Shown here: piece by piece, positions 34,040 through 43,756 of the stretch
How positions within the stretch are numbered: position 1 is the first letter of the stretch
How the letters are laid out: each line of letters starts with the position of its first letter
Origin: Spodoptera frugiperda
Taxonomy: Eukaryota > Arthropoda > Insecta > Lepidoptera > Noctuidae
Assembly: GCF_023101765.2 (NCBI RefSeq)
Contig: NC_064215.1
Location: 2,852,001 to 2,916,000 of the forward strand
Reading direction: 5' to 3'
DNA length: 64,000 nucleotides
The notes under the pieces: generated by a model
Databases searched by the model: none
Seen by the model: only the letters and a program-made list of their open reading frames with translations
Told to the model about the DNA's origin: nothing
Made by a program: the position numbers and the translations under genes

Positions 34040-34200
34040 TTAGTACCTTATACTGTTTAATATTTTCCAACATTCTGTAACCATTTGGAATGCATTGGAC
34101 GAAAAATGCGTTGAACTTTTCGCGAACTCGTTGTGGGTAACCAAGTTCATATAGAAGCATGTAGTATCGATGAATACGCGCACGCGCTTATGACATTGAA
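34040..34200 (-). pseudogene. Module F segment (DTTCFYMNL type)
   Basis: Minus strand: DTTCFYMNLVTHNEFAK, then SSNAFQMVTECWKILNS and a stop shared with the copies at 45177 (plus) and 52 kb (minus). The ORF extends upstream as an Arg/Pro-rich antisense-like frame (to 34402), but in the 52-kb copy that extension is closed by TGG-to-TAG, so only the C-terminal 43 residues are conserved. Confidence 0.3.
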
Positions 34201-34223
34201 CTGATGGGCGTGGCCACTGTGAG

Positions 34224-34406
34224 TCAGTCGGCGTCGTCGCCGGCGCCGGGGCCGGCCGGAGCGGCGGCGGCGGCGAAGCGATTGGCGAGTTCGCCGACAG
34301 CGACGTAAATTTTACATAGCTCCATCGACCGCGTTCGTCGCGCGCCGGCTGACATGCCGCGACTGGTAGAGCTCGTTGAGTGCGCGCGCGCTCGCGGCTC
34401 ATTCAT
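34224..34406 (-). CDS. Module G small protein, copy 1 (60 codons)
   Basis: MNEPRARAHSTSSTSRG, then CKIYVAVGELANRFAAAA and an acidic end GDDAD, possibly one amphipathic helix (residues 28-48). The 52-kb copy keeps this frame despite a 3-bp deletion and seven or so substitutions, while it closes the overlapping F frame; the stop is in the same place. The inverted arms keep only the last part (VDELAIRF...GDDAD). An upstream in-frame ATG at 34490 exists; the ATG at 34406 is preferred because the 52-kb copy shares it. Function unknown. Confidence 0.4.
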   Translation of the reverse strand: MNEPRARAHSTSSTSRGMSAGARRTRSMELCKIYVAVGELANRFAAAAAPAGPGAGDDAD

Positions 34407-35130
34407 TATGCGAATCACAATAACTACGCAATACCACGACACTAGCACGTCGTCCGCGATAAAACATGATTGCAAATAAACCATAATCAAAACTAGTTAG
34501 TTCACGAACAGGTTTTGGTTATCAGAATAAATTATGTTTTATTAGGCACGCTGCGGATGAACTCGCTCTTTTCTTAAAAGCTTGGGTAAATAGAACTATA
34601 GCATAGCATCCATAGTAGAAACATGACACATCAATTTATTATTAGGCAAAAAGTAAAAATTTAAAAAGTGAATTCAAAATCGCTCTCAGTTAACAATAAT
34701 ACACGAACGACTTTTGTCTCAAGTGACAAGCTACACAAAGCAGCGTCGTACATACATCGTTCTAATATCGAAGCTTACTTTCGATGCAAAATTTTAAAAA
34801 CAATCGTATATTTAAGATACTATGAAAATAATACAACGCGATAAAGGAGAAAAATAAACACAAAACGTTTAACCTATGTACATGCGCGGGCGATGATAAG
34901 TCATCAGGAAGCAATTGGCATTATCGGCCGCCGCGTCGCGTGCCGGCTGCACCACCATCGCGTTTGTCATCAATAACCTACATCAACTCAAAACTAAACG
35001 TCATCGGCACGCCCGCGGCTGCGGATCGTGGGACGCGTAATGTGTGAGCGTTATCAACGTCATACTATGACACAATTACTACTCATTTAATTTTGTCCAT
35101 AGTACATTTTATCGTATTTATCTATATATA

Positions 35131-35609
35131 TGTCGGGATCGAGGGTAGAATTGAAACACAGGCGTCCACCCTCGGCGCTCGACGGAGTCAAGGATTCATC
35201 GGCTGAGCGGCGTGTCGATCACTTCTCGTGCAGCAGCCGACCAGTGCGGTCGAATATTGAACCGTCGTGTGTTTCAACCGTATACCTAGTCTGTAACCTG
35301 TTAGTTTGATATTGTAACAGTTAATTATCTTTCATGTACTTTGTAACCATGTTTGCACTTTGAGAGTGACTGAGACCTCTGAGTTTGTTTCGGCATTTCT
35401 TCTCAGAGTAGTCGGTAGGAAATGCCGGCCCCATCAGTAGCTTAAGTAAAGTAACAGTGCAATGTACAGAATTAAACAATAGTTCCATATCGAAGACTTT
35501 ATTATTTTACTGCTACCTTCGTCATAACGCCCACAAGTATTCCTGACATGAGTAGTGAGATTCTCCTTTCACCGACATATCGAAAGTGAGAGATCTCCTA
35601 TCTCCGACA
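35131..35609. repeat. 5' LTR (479 bp)
   Basis: Starts TGTCGGGATCGAGG, ends ATCTCCGACA. Identical by eye to the 3' LTR, implying recent insertion. AATTAAACAATAG and TTATTATTTTAC near 35475-35515 may serve as processing signals. Confidence 0.93.
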
Positions 35610-35927
35610 TCAGAAGTGAGATGGACCCGGACGATTGAAGATGTTGAAATCATCGGAGCTGATTCATCGAGAACTACTTGCATTCGACCCCAACAAAAAA
35701 ACTGCGATGCAAGGCAAGCGCAGTACATCGTCATCCGGTACACGAGCAACGGCGGCGGTGGCAGCGGCAGCAGGCCAGGGACACGGCGACGGCAGCGGAC
35801 CAGGAGACGCGGCGACTGTAGCGGACCAGGGAACGCGGCGACGGCAGCAGACCTGGGGACGCGGCGACAGCGGCAGCGGACCAGGGCGCGCGGTGGCAGC
35901 GGCAGCGGGCCAGGTGACGCAGCGTAA
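35586..35927 (+). CDS. Low-complexity ORF at the LTR-interior junction
   Basis: 113 codons, starting inside the LTR. The second half is Arg/Gly/Ser/Gln-rich, made by an imperfect GGCAGCGGACCAGG-type repeat (35750-35925). It sits where gag would start, but no gag motif is visible; likely non-functional or a packaging-region leader. Confidence 0.2.
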   Translation: MRDLLSPTSEVRWTRTIEDVEIIGADSSRTTCIRPQQKNCDARQAQYIVIRYTSNGGGGSGSRPGTRRRQRTRRRGDCSGPGNAATAADLGTRRQRQRTRARGGSGSGPGDAA

Positions 35928-36684
35928 GCGCGGCGTATGGTGAGAAGCGTATTGATGTCTGCAGTTGGACACTGCCATCATCGGGAATATTCAGGTGACT
36001 TTGTTCCTTTTATTATGATTCTGATACCAAATACTTTATAGGATGAAAATGAGTCAGCGTTTCCAGTTTAGGATTGTTGATTTTGCGATCAGAAGTATTA
36101 TTTTACTTTTGTCGGGTAGTCATAATAAAAACTAAGTCGTGATGTTTTAGATCCGAGATTATGAAAAGTCATTAGAATGACATCTGATTATGTGGTTTCG
36201 GGTTGTGTATTGTTAGGTTGCGTGATATCTCAAATAATCTTTGATTTTTATTTAGTTGGGAATTCGATTTCCGCGACGTGAGGTAGATTTAAATATGCGG
36301 TGTAGCGTGGTACAGAACATTGAGAAATAGTTAAGTAGTTTTAACAAAGGACGGTATAAGCTGCTAAGTTGCTATTGGTGATTGACAATTATGTAATTTG
36401 ATTTTGATTTGAAGGTAGGTAGGAAGACATAAGATAATACGTTTTCGAAGATACATTATAGTACGCTGATAGACTGTTAGGTAGTTATTCCAAATTTAGT
36501 CAATCAAGTCGGGTATTGCCTAGTAAAGAAAACCGCGAAGTAACCAGATGCAGCATTTCATTTTGATATTGCGTCTAGTTTGAATAGTGTAGGTACTCTA
36601 GTGTATAGGACCACTAACAAAAGCCAATAGTTGATATTTTGTTAGCTAACTTTATTAACAACTGGCACATGGGTTGTAATCGTA

Positions 36685-36880
36685 ACTATGAGCAGACTGC
36701 ACGGTTGGCGCGGTGGCTGGGCGATTGGCTGCCGTGCAACGTGTAGCGGGTTTGATTCCCGCACGGAGCAACTCTTTGTGTAGTCCACAAATTGTTGTTT
36801 CGGGTCTGGGTGTCGCGTGTATGTGAAATTGTATGTTTGTAAAGCATACCCACGACACAGGAGAAAATCCCAGTGAAGAG
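36685..36880 (+). repeat. SINE-B inside the LTR element
   Basis: GCACGGTTGGCGCGGTGGC and GGGTTTGATTCCCGC mark the tRNA-like head; the body ends CACGACACAGGAGAAAATCC. It is the plus-strand counterpart of 10129-10292 and the only SINE I see in the right-hand 38 kb. Confidence 0.75.
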
Positions 36881-37219
36881 CATGATTACTTTAATTTTGT
36901 ATGCAAGATAGTAGGTACATTGAAAATTATTTTAAAAGGTGTTACCGACATTTGTTACCTTTTTAGCATTATGAGTATTGTAGTTGTAGCTGTGGGTAGA
37001 CTGGCTGTTTAAGCGGTAGTTCAGCAGATAGTAGATACAGTAGGTATAATTCTGATGAATAAGGATAAGGAGGATATCTGATCACCAGGTTCCTCGAGAA
37101 TTTTGTGAAATGTAAGTGGTAGAATTTCCTATACACTTCGTTACTATTTGTACTCAACACTCATCATTCACACTCATGCCCTAAACACTCGACACTGTGG
37201 ACCGCACCGCATGAGTAAC

Positions 37220-37440
37220 ATGTGGCGCTGGGTCTGGCACAATGGACCGCGCTCATGAAGAGCATGAGGCGATGGTCAGTGTACACACTGGACCGCGCTC
37301 ATGAGGAACATGAGGCGATGGCTCTATGCACACACTCACACTCGGACCGCACACATGAGAACCATGTGGTGATGGGTCTGCACAAACTCGCATTGAGACC
37401 GCACCCGTGAAAAACATGGCTGTTGGGTCTTTACTCACAA
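37220..37440 (+). repeat. Imperfect ~60-bp tandem repeat
   Basis: Four degenerate units built on GACCGCGCTCATGAGGAAC-like words, interior of the LTR element. No coding role is evident. Confidence 0.6.
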
Positions 37441-38042
37441 GCACATACTCACACTTACATCATGTACACACACTCACATACACGTAGGTACTTAGAAAAA
37501 TATGCCGACGAATTAAAGTTAAACTGTCATAATTCAGATAAAGTAGTTCAAATAGCAGATACCTTAGAGGGTAGATTATTAGAGTAGTTGAAGGTAGTAG
37601 AACCTGTGTTTGAGTTTGCAAGGTGATCGGTGTTTAAAAGATGTTTCTTAATGAGGGTTTCAGTGCAAACCATGGAGTCTAGCAGAGACTCGGTGTTCCC
37701 ATGTGGGGTTCACGTGAGACAGAATAACTGTGTGGTACGAGAACTGTGCGTAGCCGTGATCACTTGTAAAGCTTGAATGCTTTGAGTTACTTGGTAGAAT
37801 CATTATTTTGCGAGTAACTATGTTTGTGAAATATCAGTTTCACTGGTTTTGATATTGATTTGTTTCGATACATAGTAACGAGTTAAGTAACATTTTTATG
37901 AGGATGATGGTTCAAGTTTTAGAAGGTCACGCATCAGCCGAGATTGGTTTTGATGAAGTTAATGAAGCTCGGTAGAAACTCGGGTAAGGGGACTCTAGAA
38001 GCCATTATGTGTTTGTGCTGTCTCTATTCGTTTGTTGTATGT

Positions 38043-38325
38043 TTGTGTCCGATCACCTCAGTAGCGGTCGCGTATTCGCAACCCGGTCACAAACGGAATC
38101 TCCGAGTGTCGCCTCGAGAGTCCGTTCGGTGCGCGGTACGAGTTTGGCTCTGACGGGGGTCGGCGGCTGTCTGTGTTCGGTATGTTTGTGTTCGGTCACC
38201 TCAGTAGCGGTCACGTATTCGCAACCCGGTTGCAAACGGAATCTCCGAGTGTCGCCTCGAGAGTCCGTTCGGTGCGCGATGCGAGTTTGGCTCTGACGGG
38301 GGTCGGCGGTTGTATGTGTTCGTTT
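38043..38325 (+). repeat. Tandem duplication, 143-bp period
   Basis: Two copies with TCACCTCAGTAGCGGTC at 38053 and 38196, and CTCCGAGTGTCGCCTCGAG in both. A second duplicated block (CGTGGACTCGAGTAAGGGC) follows at 38373 and 38515. These are interior sequences of the LTR element. Confidence 0.85.
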
Positions 38326-38809
38326 TGTGTTCGCCGGCCGGGGCCGGAGCCGGGGCACTGGGTGCATTGCTCGTGGACTCGAGTAAGGGCATGCCAGGGG
38401 CCATTGTTGGTAGTTGCGTGGTTACCAGGTGGTGACGCACGGGAGATCCATGTGATGGATGTCAGCAATGTGATTGCTGGTCGGCTTGAGAGCCGGGGCA
38501 CTAGGTGACTTGCTCGTGGACTCGAGTAAGGGCATGCTAGGGGCCATGTGATGGAAGTCAGCAATGTGATTGCTGGTCGGCTAGAGAGCCGGGGCGCACT
38601 AGATGTCTTACTCGGGAGTTTCTAGAGTTGTACTGAGTAGTTTGTAATTTTTGTTGATAACGGCTGTGATGCGTGAACCTAACAGTATGATGCTTTTTTT
38701 AATTGTGTGTGGAATGTGGTCAGGAATGACCGAGCTATATGATACTTTGCGTGTAATTTTCTGTCACAGATGAGCTGTCACACGAGGACGTGTGCAAGCA
38801 GGATGGCCG

Positions 38810-39288
38810 TGTCGGGATCGAGGGTAGAATTGAAACACAGGCGTCCACCCTCGGCGCTCGACGGAGTCAAGGATTCATCGGCTGAGCGGCGTGTCGATCA
38901 CTTCTCGTGCAGCAGCCGACCAGTGCGGTCGAATATTGAACCGTCGTGTGTTTCAACCGTATACCTAGTCTGTAACCTGTTAGTTTGATATTGTAACAGT
39001 TAATTATCTTTCATGTACTTTGTAACCATGTTTGCACTTTGAGAGTGACTGAGACCTCTGAGTTTGTTTCGGCATTTCTTCTCAGAGTAGTCGGTAGGAA
39101 ATGCCGGCCCCATCAGTAGCTTAAGTAAAGTAACAGTGCAATGTACAGAATTAAACAATAGTTCCATATCGAAGACTTTATTATTTTACTGCTACCTTCG
39201 TCATAACGCCCACAAGTATTCCTGACATGAGTAGTGAGATTCTCCTTTCACCGACATATCGAAAGTGAGAGATCTCCTATCTCCGACA
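38810..39288. repeat. 3' LTR (479 bp)
   Basis: Same length as, and no difference seen from, the 5' LTR. The bases before it (CAAGCAGGATGGCCG) are only weakly purine-rich, so the polypurine tract is not obvious. Confidence 0.93.
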
Positions 39289-39337
39289 TATACAAACAAA
39301 AGATATTGTTAGGTGCCGAAACTAAGTTTGAACTTAT

Positions 39338-39478
39338 ATGATTACGAGAAACGCCAGCTCTAGACCAACTGCCGATGCTCATTACTGCTCGCGGGAGCTT
39401 CATCAGGATAAATGCGCAAGATGTAAATATAACGTGCACACAATTAAGTCAGAGCTCAAAAATGAAGTTGTTATATGA
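39338..39478 (+). CDS. Module I small protein (46 codons)
   Basis: MITRNASSRPTADAHYC, then CSRELHQDKCARCKYN and LKNEVVI. It has three cysteines including CxxC, and the stop is followed at once by AATAAAA, a polyadenylation signal. In the copy at 53.3 kb the ATG is replaced (CTAATT) but the body is unchanged except Asp-to-Asn. Upstream, that copy has TCTATATATACAAAC, a possible TATA box; in this copy the LTR element sits exactly in that sequence. Function unknown. Confidence 0.35.
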   Translation: MITRNASSRPTADAHYCSRELHQDKCARCKYNVHTIKSELKNEVVI

Positions 39479-39535
39479 ATAAAAAAGTTTTAGTACTACA
39501 TACACTGACTTTGTGACTGTAAATATTAGAATTCG

Positions 39536-39718
39536 ATGTTGAATCAAAACGTCCCAATGATCATTACCACCATCATTGGGGACTACAGCGCGGCAGCGCG
39601 ACGAACTCGTAAATTAATTCTAGCTGAGACAGAGCTCGATAACGCAGTTGTAATACCGATACAAGTAGGCATGGACAAAGGAAACTATTGGACTACGCAC
39701 GTCGAAAAGTTCGACTGA
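39536..39718 (+). CDS. Module H small protein, copy H1 (60 codons)
   Basis: MLNQNVPMIITTIIGDYSAA, then LAETELDNAVVIPI and THVEKFD. It looks like a soluble peptide with a basic middle (RRTRK). Three copies exist (41346, 53454). Among them several changes are silent in this frame (ACT/ACA, CCG/CCA) and three are replacements. AATAAA signals follow at about 39755. No promoter box is identified. Confidence 0.4.
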   Translation: MLNQNVPMIITTIIGDYSAAARRTRKLILAETELDNAVVIPIQVGMDKGNYWTTHVEKFD

Positions 39719-39843
39719 GTTAATGTAGGTAGTTTAGGTAATGAATGAAAAAAATAAAATGAAATATAAAATGTTTATTGTCGCTAAATATTTATTACAT
39801 TTTACTATAACAGGTTTTTACACAAAAGATATTTCTTTTTCCA

Positions 39844-40128
39844 CTAATCTAAAACTGAGTTTGAACTTGTATCTTGACTCCGCGGTCGACATCGGCTGGT
39901 ATGTTGCTTCGCAAATTGCCCATTACCATCACAGGGATCTCCGTCACGATTAACTCGACCGATGTAGACATGTTTATCGTTGACACAATTAAGACGTTTT
40001 GTTAGTTTGTCGTTGCTACAAACGTCGGTAGACACTGCGGTCGCGGTACAAGGTACTGTGGATGTCTTCTTCACACGGTTCGGGTCGAGCAGCTTGTAGT
40101 CCTCCACGAAGTAAGCCTCGGCGTTCAT
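39844..40128 (-). CDS. Family A' small protein, copy 1 (94 codons)
   Basis: Starts MNAEAYFVEDYKLLDPNRVK as A+, then a different Cys/Asn/Asp-rich tail (CTATAVSTDVC, RLNCVNDKHVYIGRVNRDGD, ending SSNSVLD). Among the three A' copies I see three substitutions: two are silent here (TAC/TAT, GAT/GAC) and one is Thr/Ala, which supports this frame over the overlapping 41-codon frame that ends QVQTQF. Transcription probably starts at about 40258 from the minus-strand TATA box. The plus-strand ORF over the same bases (39741-39953) is a shadow. Confidence 0.48.
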   Translation of the reverse strand: MNAEAYFVEDYKLLDPNRVKKTSTVPCTATAVSTDVCSNDKLTKRLNCVNDKHVYIGRVNRDGDPCDGNGQFAKQHTSRCRPRSQDTSSNSVLD

Positions 40129-40257
40129 GGTTTGATTTGTTTTTTTAGTATGGTTATCACATTTATTATTTGATAAATTCTTGTAACAAATTATTTAATG
40201 TATCAATAAAGTAGTATTTATTTTATGTTATTACTTCTCCAACGACCACTGAATAAC

Positions 40258-40289
40258 TAAAAATGTAATAGAAAGATCCTCCTTTTATA
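40258..40289 (-). promoter_or_regulatory. Core promoter of A' copy 1
   Basis: On the minus strand TATAAAAG (40289-40282), then TTTAGTTATTCAGTGGTCG with its initiator A at 40258, 31 bp from the TATA start. The GATATAAAAGGAGG context matches the A+ promoter facing the other way. Confidence 0.65.
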
Positions 40290-40680
40290 TCCCGATGTTT
40301 AACGTAGAGCGCCATGATCCCAGTAGCCAACAATGAACACGACCACGGAGGTTGCGCCGAACATGATGAACGTATAGAAACCTGCGCCGGTATGTGTCCC
40401 GGCCCGACGCAAGTCGATGCTCCTTTCGTCGACATCGCCGTCGTGTTCGACATCGCCTGCGATTTTAACTCGAAATATTCTATTGCGACGAACTCGAAAT
40501 GTATAGTTTCAGCTTTCGTGCGATTGTAATATACCTGAACATGACCATCAATAGTGATGATGATGTCAGCGCCCAACGCGATGAACGTACAGGAATCTGC
40601 GTTGCTATGTCGCCGTTGTGGATATGTCGCAGCGTTTCGGCGTTGTCGTGCTCAACATTGCTCTACGTTAAACAGCGCGC
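40290..40680. promoter_or_regulatory. Divergent promoter block (module B), copy 1
   Basis: About 390 bp between the two outward-facing TATA boxes. Both ends carry CTCTACGTTAAACA directly upstream of the TATA box, so the block is an imperfect inverted repeat. It contains one of the GC-rich dyads (CCTGCGCCG...CGACGCAAG). A 71-codon ORF (40314-40529, MIPVANNEHDHGG) lies inside it and recurs in the two other copies, but it starts 25 bp from the minus TATA and has no promoter of its own, so I treat it as incidental. Confidence 0.55.
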
Positions 40681-40713
40681 TATAAAAGGAGGGTTTTTCT
40701 AATTAATTATTTA
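40681..40713 (+). promoter_or_regulatory. Core promoter of A+ copy 2
   Basis: TATAAAAGGAGG at 40681 and TTTAGTTATAAAGAGGTCG with A at 40713, 32 bp apart; ATG 55 nt later. Confidence 0.65.
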
Positions 40714-40767
40714 GTTATAAAGAGGTCGTGGGACAATTAAGAAGGTACCGAGTAAACAAATCAAACC

Positions 40768-40998
40768 ATGAACGCCGAGGCTTACTTCGTCGAGGACTAC
40801 AAGCTGCTCGACCCGAATTGTGTAAAGAAGAAGCACACGCGCTCTTGTACTGCGACCACGATGTTAACGTGGTGTGTCGAGAAACTATCACGAATGTTCA
40901 CAAACATGTACAACGTGTGCCGGATGGTCCTGAAGACATACCAAGGCATACGTCGATACGTTCATCAAGTTCGACATCGGTTTCGACGTCCAAGTTGA
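40768..40998 (+). CDS. Family A+ small protein, copy A+2 (76 codons)
   Basis: As A+1, with a complete promoter. It differs by Gly-to-Ser at the last residue. The same base change is silent in the third frame (FDIGFDVQVDDD), a reminder that the downstream half may be read in another frame. AATAAACTGC follows at about 41219. Confidence 0.48.
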   Translation: MNAEAYFVEDYKLLDPNCVKKKHTRSCTATTMLTWCVEKLSRMFTNMYNVCRMVLKTYQGIRRYVHQVRHRFRRPS

Positions 40999-41345
40999 CG
41001 ATGACTCCACAACAAACTTTTCTCGCCCACTGTACTGTGTGTGAACATTATAAGCATGGAATGGACCTGTCGGTGACGTCCTTCACCGAACTACCACGAA
41101 CAATTTAAAGGATGATTATAATTATTTATACTAACATTAGTATAAGAAAAATGTATTGAGATTGTACGAACAATTATTTATACATTAGTATAAGAAAAAT
41201 GTATTGAGATTGTACGAACAATAAACTGCTTTTATTTTATTTTTGTTTTTTTATTTTTATTTAACTTCAGTTCTCTGGACTTATTAACTAAATCGAACAT
41301 GTGGATATGCTGTCCTGTGGTTTTTACGTCTGATATTAGAATTCG

Positions 41346-41475
41346 ATGTTGAATCAAAACGTCCCAATGATCATTACCACCATCATTGGGGACTACAGCG
41401 CGGCAGCGCGACGAACACGTAAATTAATTCTAGCTGAGACAGAGCTCGATAACGCAGTTTTAATACCAATACAAG
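41346..41475 (+). pseudogene. Module H, copy H2, broken by a hAT-like MITE
   Basis: The first 43 codons are intact (MLNQNVPMIITTIIGDYSAA start); the MITE at 41476 interrupts the frame, and the rest (ATGCATGAACAAAGG onward) resumes at 41750. Val-to-Leu precedes the break. Confidence 0.6.
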
Positions 41476-41741
41476 CAGTGCCGGCGTTAGAGGGGGGCGT
41501 GATGGGGCGATGGCCCAGAGCGATAAATTCTGGAGGGCGCCAAGGTCTGAAGTTGGAGTCTCTTGCCTCTCCTGTTGCAAACCCTCAGAACTGTGCTCTA
41601 CGCCCTGTGCATTAGGAAAGATGTAATTCTTAATATAATTTTACTTAGGATTGGCAAAAAACTAACACTTGATATTGCTTCCCTCAAGTGGGCGCCACAA
41701 TATTTTCGCCCAGGGTATCAGTAGCCCTTACGCTGGCACTG
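41476..41741. mobile_element. hAT-like MITE, 266 bp
   Basis: Ends CAGTGCCGGCGTTAG and CTTACGCTGGCACTG are inverted repeats. Flanking 8-bp sequences AATACAAG and GATACAAG (41468-41475, 41742-41749) correspond to one GATACAAG in the uninterrupted H copies, so they are a target duplication with one later change. An 8-bp duplication and CAGTG ends fit hAT. It encodes no transposase. Confidence 0.85.
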
Positions 41742-41944
41742 GATACAAGTATGCATGAACAAAGGAAACTATTGGACTACGCACGTCGAAAAGTTCGACT
41801 GAGTTAATGTAGGTACAAATAGTTTAGGTAATGAATGACAAAAATAAAATAAAACCAAAATGAAATATAAAATGTTTATTGTCGCTAAATATTTATTACA
41901 TTTGACTATAACAGGTTTTTACACAAAAGGTATTTCTTTTGTCA

Positions 41945-42229
41945 CTAATCTAAAACTGAGTTTGAACTTGTATCTTGACTCCGCGGTCGACATCGGCTGG
42001 TATGTTGCTTCGCAAATTGCCCATTACCGTCACAGGGATCTCCGTCACGATTAACTCGACCGATATAGACATGTTTATCGTTGACACAATTAAGACGTTT
42101 TGTTAGTTTGTCGTTGCTACAAACGTCGGTAGACACTGCGGTCGCGGTACAAGGTACTGTGGATGTCTTCTTCACACGGTTCGGGTCGAGCAGCTTGTAG
42201 TCCTCCACGAAGTAAGCCTCGGCGTTCAT
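41945..42229 (-). CDS. Family A' small protein, copy 2 (94 codons)
   Basis: Differs from copy 1 only by silent changes in this frame (TAT for TAC, GAC for GAT). The promoter is intact. Confidence 0.47.
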   Translation of the reverse strand: MNAEAYFVEDYKLLDPNRVKKTSTVPCTATAVSTDVCSNDKLTKRLNCVNDKHVYIGRVNRDGDPCDGNGQFAKQHTSRCRPRSQDTSSNSVLD

Positions 42230-42371
42230 GGTTTGATTTGTTTTTTTAGTATGGTTATCACATTTATGACTTGATAAATTCTATGTTGAGAAACTTGTTA
42301 GAAATTATTTAATAAATCAATAACGTAATATTTATTTTTTGTTGTTACTTCTCCAACGATCTCTGAATAAC

Positions 42372-42404
42372 TAAAAGAATTAATAGAAAGATCCTCCTTT
42401 TATA
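42372..42404 (-). promoter_or_regulatory. Core promoter of A' copy 2
   Basis: Minus-strand TATAAAAG (42404-42397) and TTTAGTT with A at 42372, 32 bp apart. The partner A+3 promoter on the right has lost its TATA box (CTACTAAGGAGG instead of CTATAAAAGGAGG, around 42781). Confidence 0.6.
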
Positions 42405-42870
42405 TCCCGATGTTTAACGTAGAGCGCCATGATCCCAGTAGCCAACAATGAACACGACCACGGAGGTTGCGCCGAACATGATGAACGTATAGAAACCTGC
42501 GCCGGTATGTGTCCCGGCCCGACGCAAGTCGATGCTCCTTTCGTCGACATCGCCGTCGTGTTCGACATCGCCTGCGATTTTAACTCGAAATGTTCCATCG
42601 CGACGAACTCGAAATGTATAGTTTCAGCTTTCGTGCAATTGTAATATACCTGAACTGACCATCAATAGTAGTAGATGATGATGTCAGCGCCCAACGCGAT
42701 GAACGGACAGGAATCTGCGTTGCTATGTCGCCGTTGTGGATATGTCGCAGCGTTTCGGCGTTGTCGTGCTCAACATTGCTCTACTAAGGAGGAGGGTTTT
42801 TCTAATTAATTATTTAGTTATAAAGAGGTCGTGGGACAATTAAGAAGGTACCGAGTAAACAAATCAAACC

Positions 42871-43101
42871 ATGAACGCCGAGGCTTACTTCGTCGAGGAC
42901 TACAAGCTGCTCGACCCGAATTGTGTAAAGAAGAAGCACACGCGCTCTTGTACTGCGACCACGATGTTAACGTGGTGTGTCGAGAAACTATCACGAATGT
43001 TCACAAACATGTACAACGTGTGCCGGATGGTCCTGAAGACATACCAAGGCATACGTCGATACGTTCATCAAGTTCGACATCGGTTTCGACGTCCAGGTTG
43101 A
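42871..43101 (+). CDS. Family A+ small protein, copy A+3 (76 codons)
   Basis: Coding sequence as A+1 and A+2, initiator kept (A at 42816), but the TATA box is destroyed together with the upstream CGTTAAACAGCGCG segment. The 3' flank with AATAAACTGC is duplicated (about 43276 and 43376). Confidence 0.42.
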   Translation: MNAEAYFVEDYKLLDPNCVKKKHTRSCTATTMLTWCVEKLSRMFTNMYNVCRMVLKTYQGIRRYVHQVRHRFRRPG

Positions 43102-43697
43102 CGATGACTCCACAACAAACTTTTCTCGCCCACTGTACTGTGTGTGAACATTATAAGCATGGAATGGACCTGTCGGTGACGTCCTTCACCGAACTACCAC
43201 GAACAATTTAAAGGATGATTATAATTATTTATAATTAAGATTAGTATAAGAAAAATGTATTGAGATTGTACGAACAATAAACTGCTTTTATTTCATTTTT
43301 GTTTTTTTATTTTTATTTTACTTCTACATTATTATTATTATATTATTAAGAAAAATGTATTGAAATTGTACGAACAATAAACTGCTTTTATTTCATTTTT
43401 GTTTGATTTTAATTTTGTTTCAGTTCTCTGGACTTATTAACTAAATCAAACATGTGGATGTTCTGTCCTGTGGTTTTGGTAAACCAAGTTCATATAGAAG
43501 CATGTAGTATCGCTAAACTCGTCATTAAACTGATCATCAAACCACAAAAATTTAACCCGAACCAATAAATATTAATAAACGAAAATATATTGTGACAATA
43601 TCTTTAACCTTGAAACGACGAAAATGACAATACCTAATAAAATCAATTAAAAGAAATTCAATAAAACACTAACTAGCAAACGGTGAAATACTAGGCG

Positions 43698-43756
43698 AGC
43701 CGCGACGAACGAACAGCGACAATCCATTGGATGGCAGCTGTTTGTTCGTCGCGGCT
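43698..43756. repeat. GC-rich 19-bp hairpin and adjoining element (copy 1)
   Basis: AGCCGCGACGAACGAACAG and CTGTTTGTTCGTCGCGGCT are inverted repeats with one mismatch and a ~21-bp loop. A GC-rich ~280-bp segment follows to about 44035 with CCACGCCGTGGGGACGACGG and TTGCGGCAGGTCCCGCC. Together they resemble an untranslated end of a LINE or a non-autonomous element. The same unit occurs at 55396-55735. Small ORFs across it on both strands are not credible. Confidence 0.65.

Larger units (their letters stand above)
34040..35130. repeat. Long arm, orientation 1 (copy 1), interrupted by LTR element at its right end
   Basis: Homologous in direct orientation to 52160-53210 and in inverted orientation to 43480-45230 and 55190-56940. 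It holds the G/F ORFs on the minus strand and, further right, an ORF-poor AT-rich part with ATATCGAAGCTTACTTTCGA. The LTR element begins at 35131. Confidence 0.8.
35131..39288. mobile_element. Non-autonomous LTR retrotransposon, 4158 bp
   Basis: Two 479-bp direct repeats (TG...CA ends) bound a 3.2-kb interior. The insertion is flanked by TATA (35127-35130 and 39289-39292), a 4-bp target duplication. The homologous segment at 53201-53215 is the empty site and contains TATA once. Right after the 5' LTR comes TCAGAAGTGAGATGG, a plausible primer-binding site; from memory this resembles the tRNA-Leu type used by some insect elements. There is no reverse transcriptase, integrase or protease, so it must depend on another element. 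Confidence 0.92.

Noticed and set aside
35635..35981. Gly/Arg/Ala-rich ORFs on both strands in the LTR element
   Set aside because: Low-complexity GC repeat opens all frames; no gag or pol motif is present.
39741..39953. 70-codon plus-strand ORF (also 41860)
   Set aside because: Antisense of the A' gene, which has a promoter and silent-change support.
40314..40529. 71-codon ORF inside the divergent promoter block (also 42429 and 54238)
   Set aside because: It begins 25 bp from an opposing TATA box, has no promoter of its own, changes several residues among three young copies, and lies wholly in a shared promoter region.
41346..41615. 89-codon version of the H ORF
   Set aside because: Its second half is the hAT-like MITE; it is a disrupted gene, not a new fusion.
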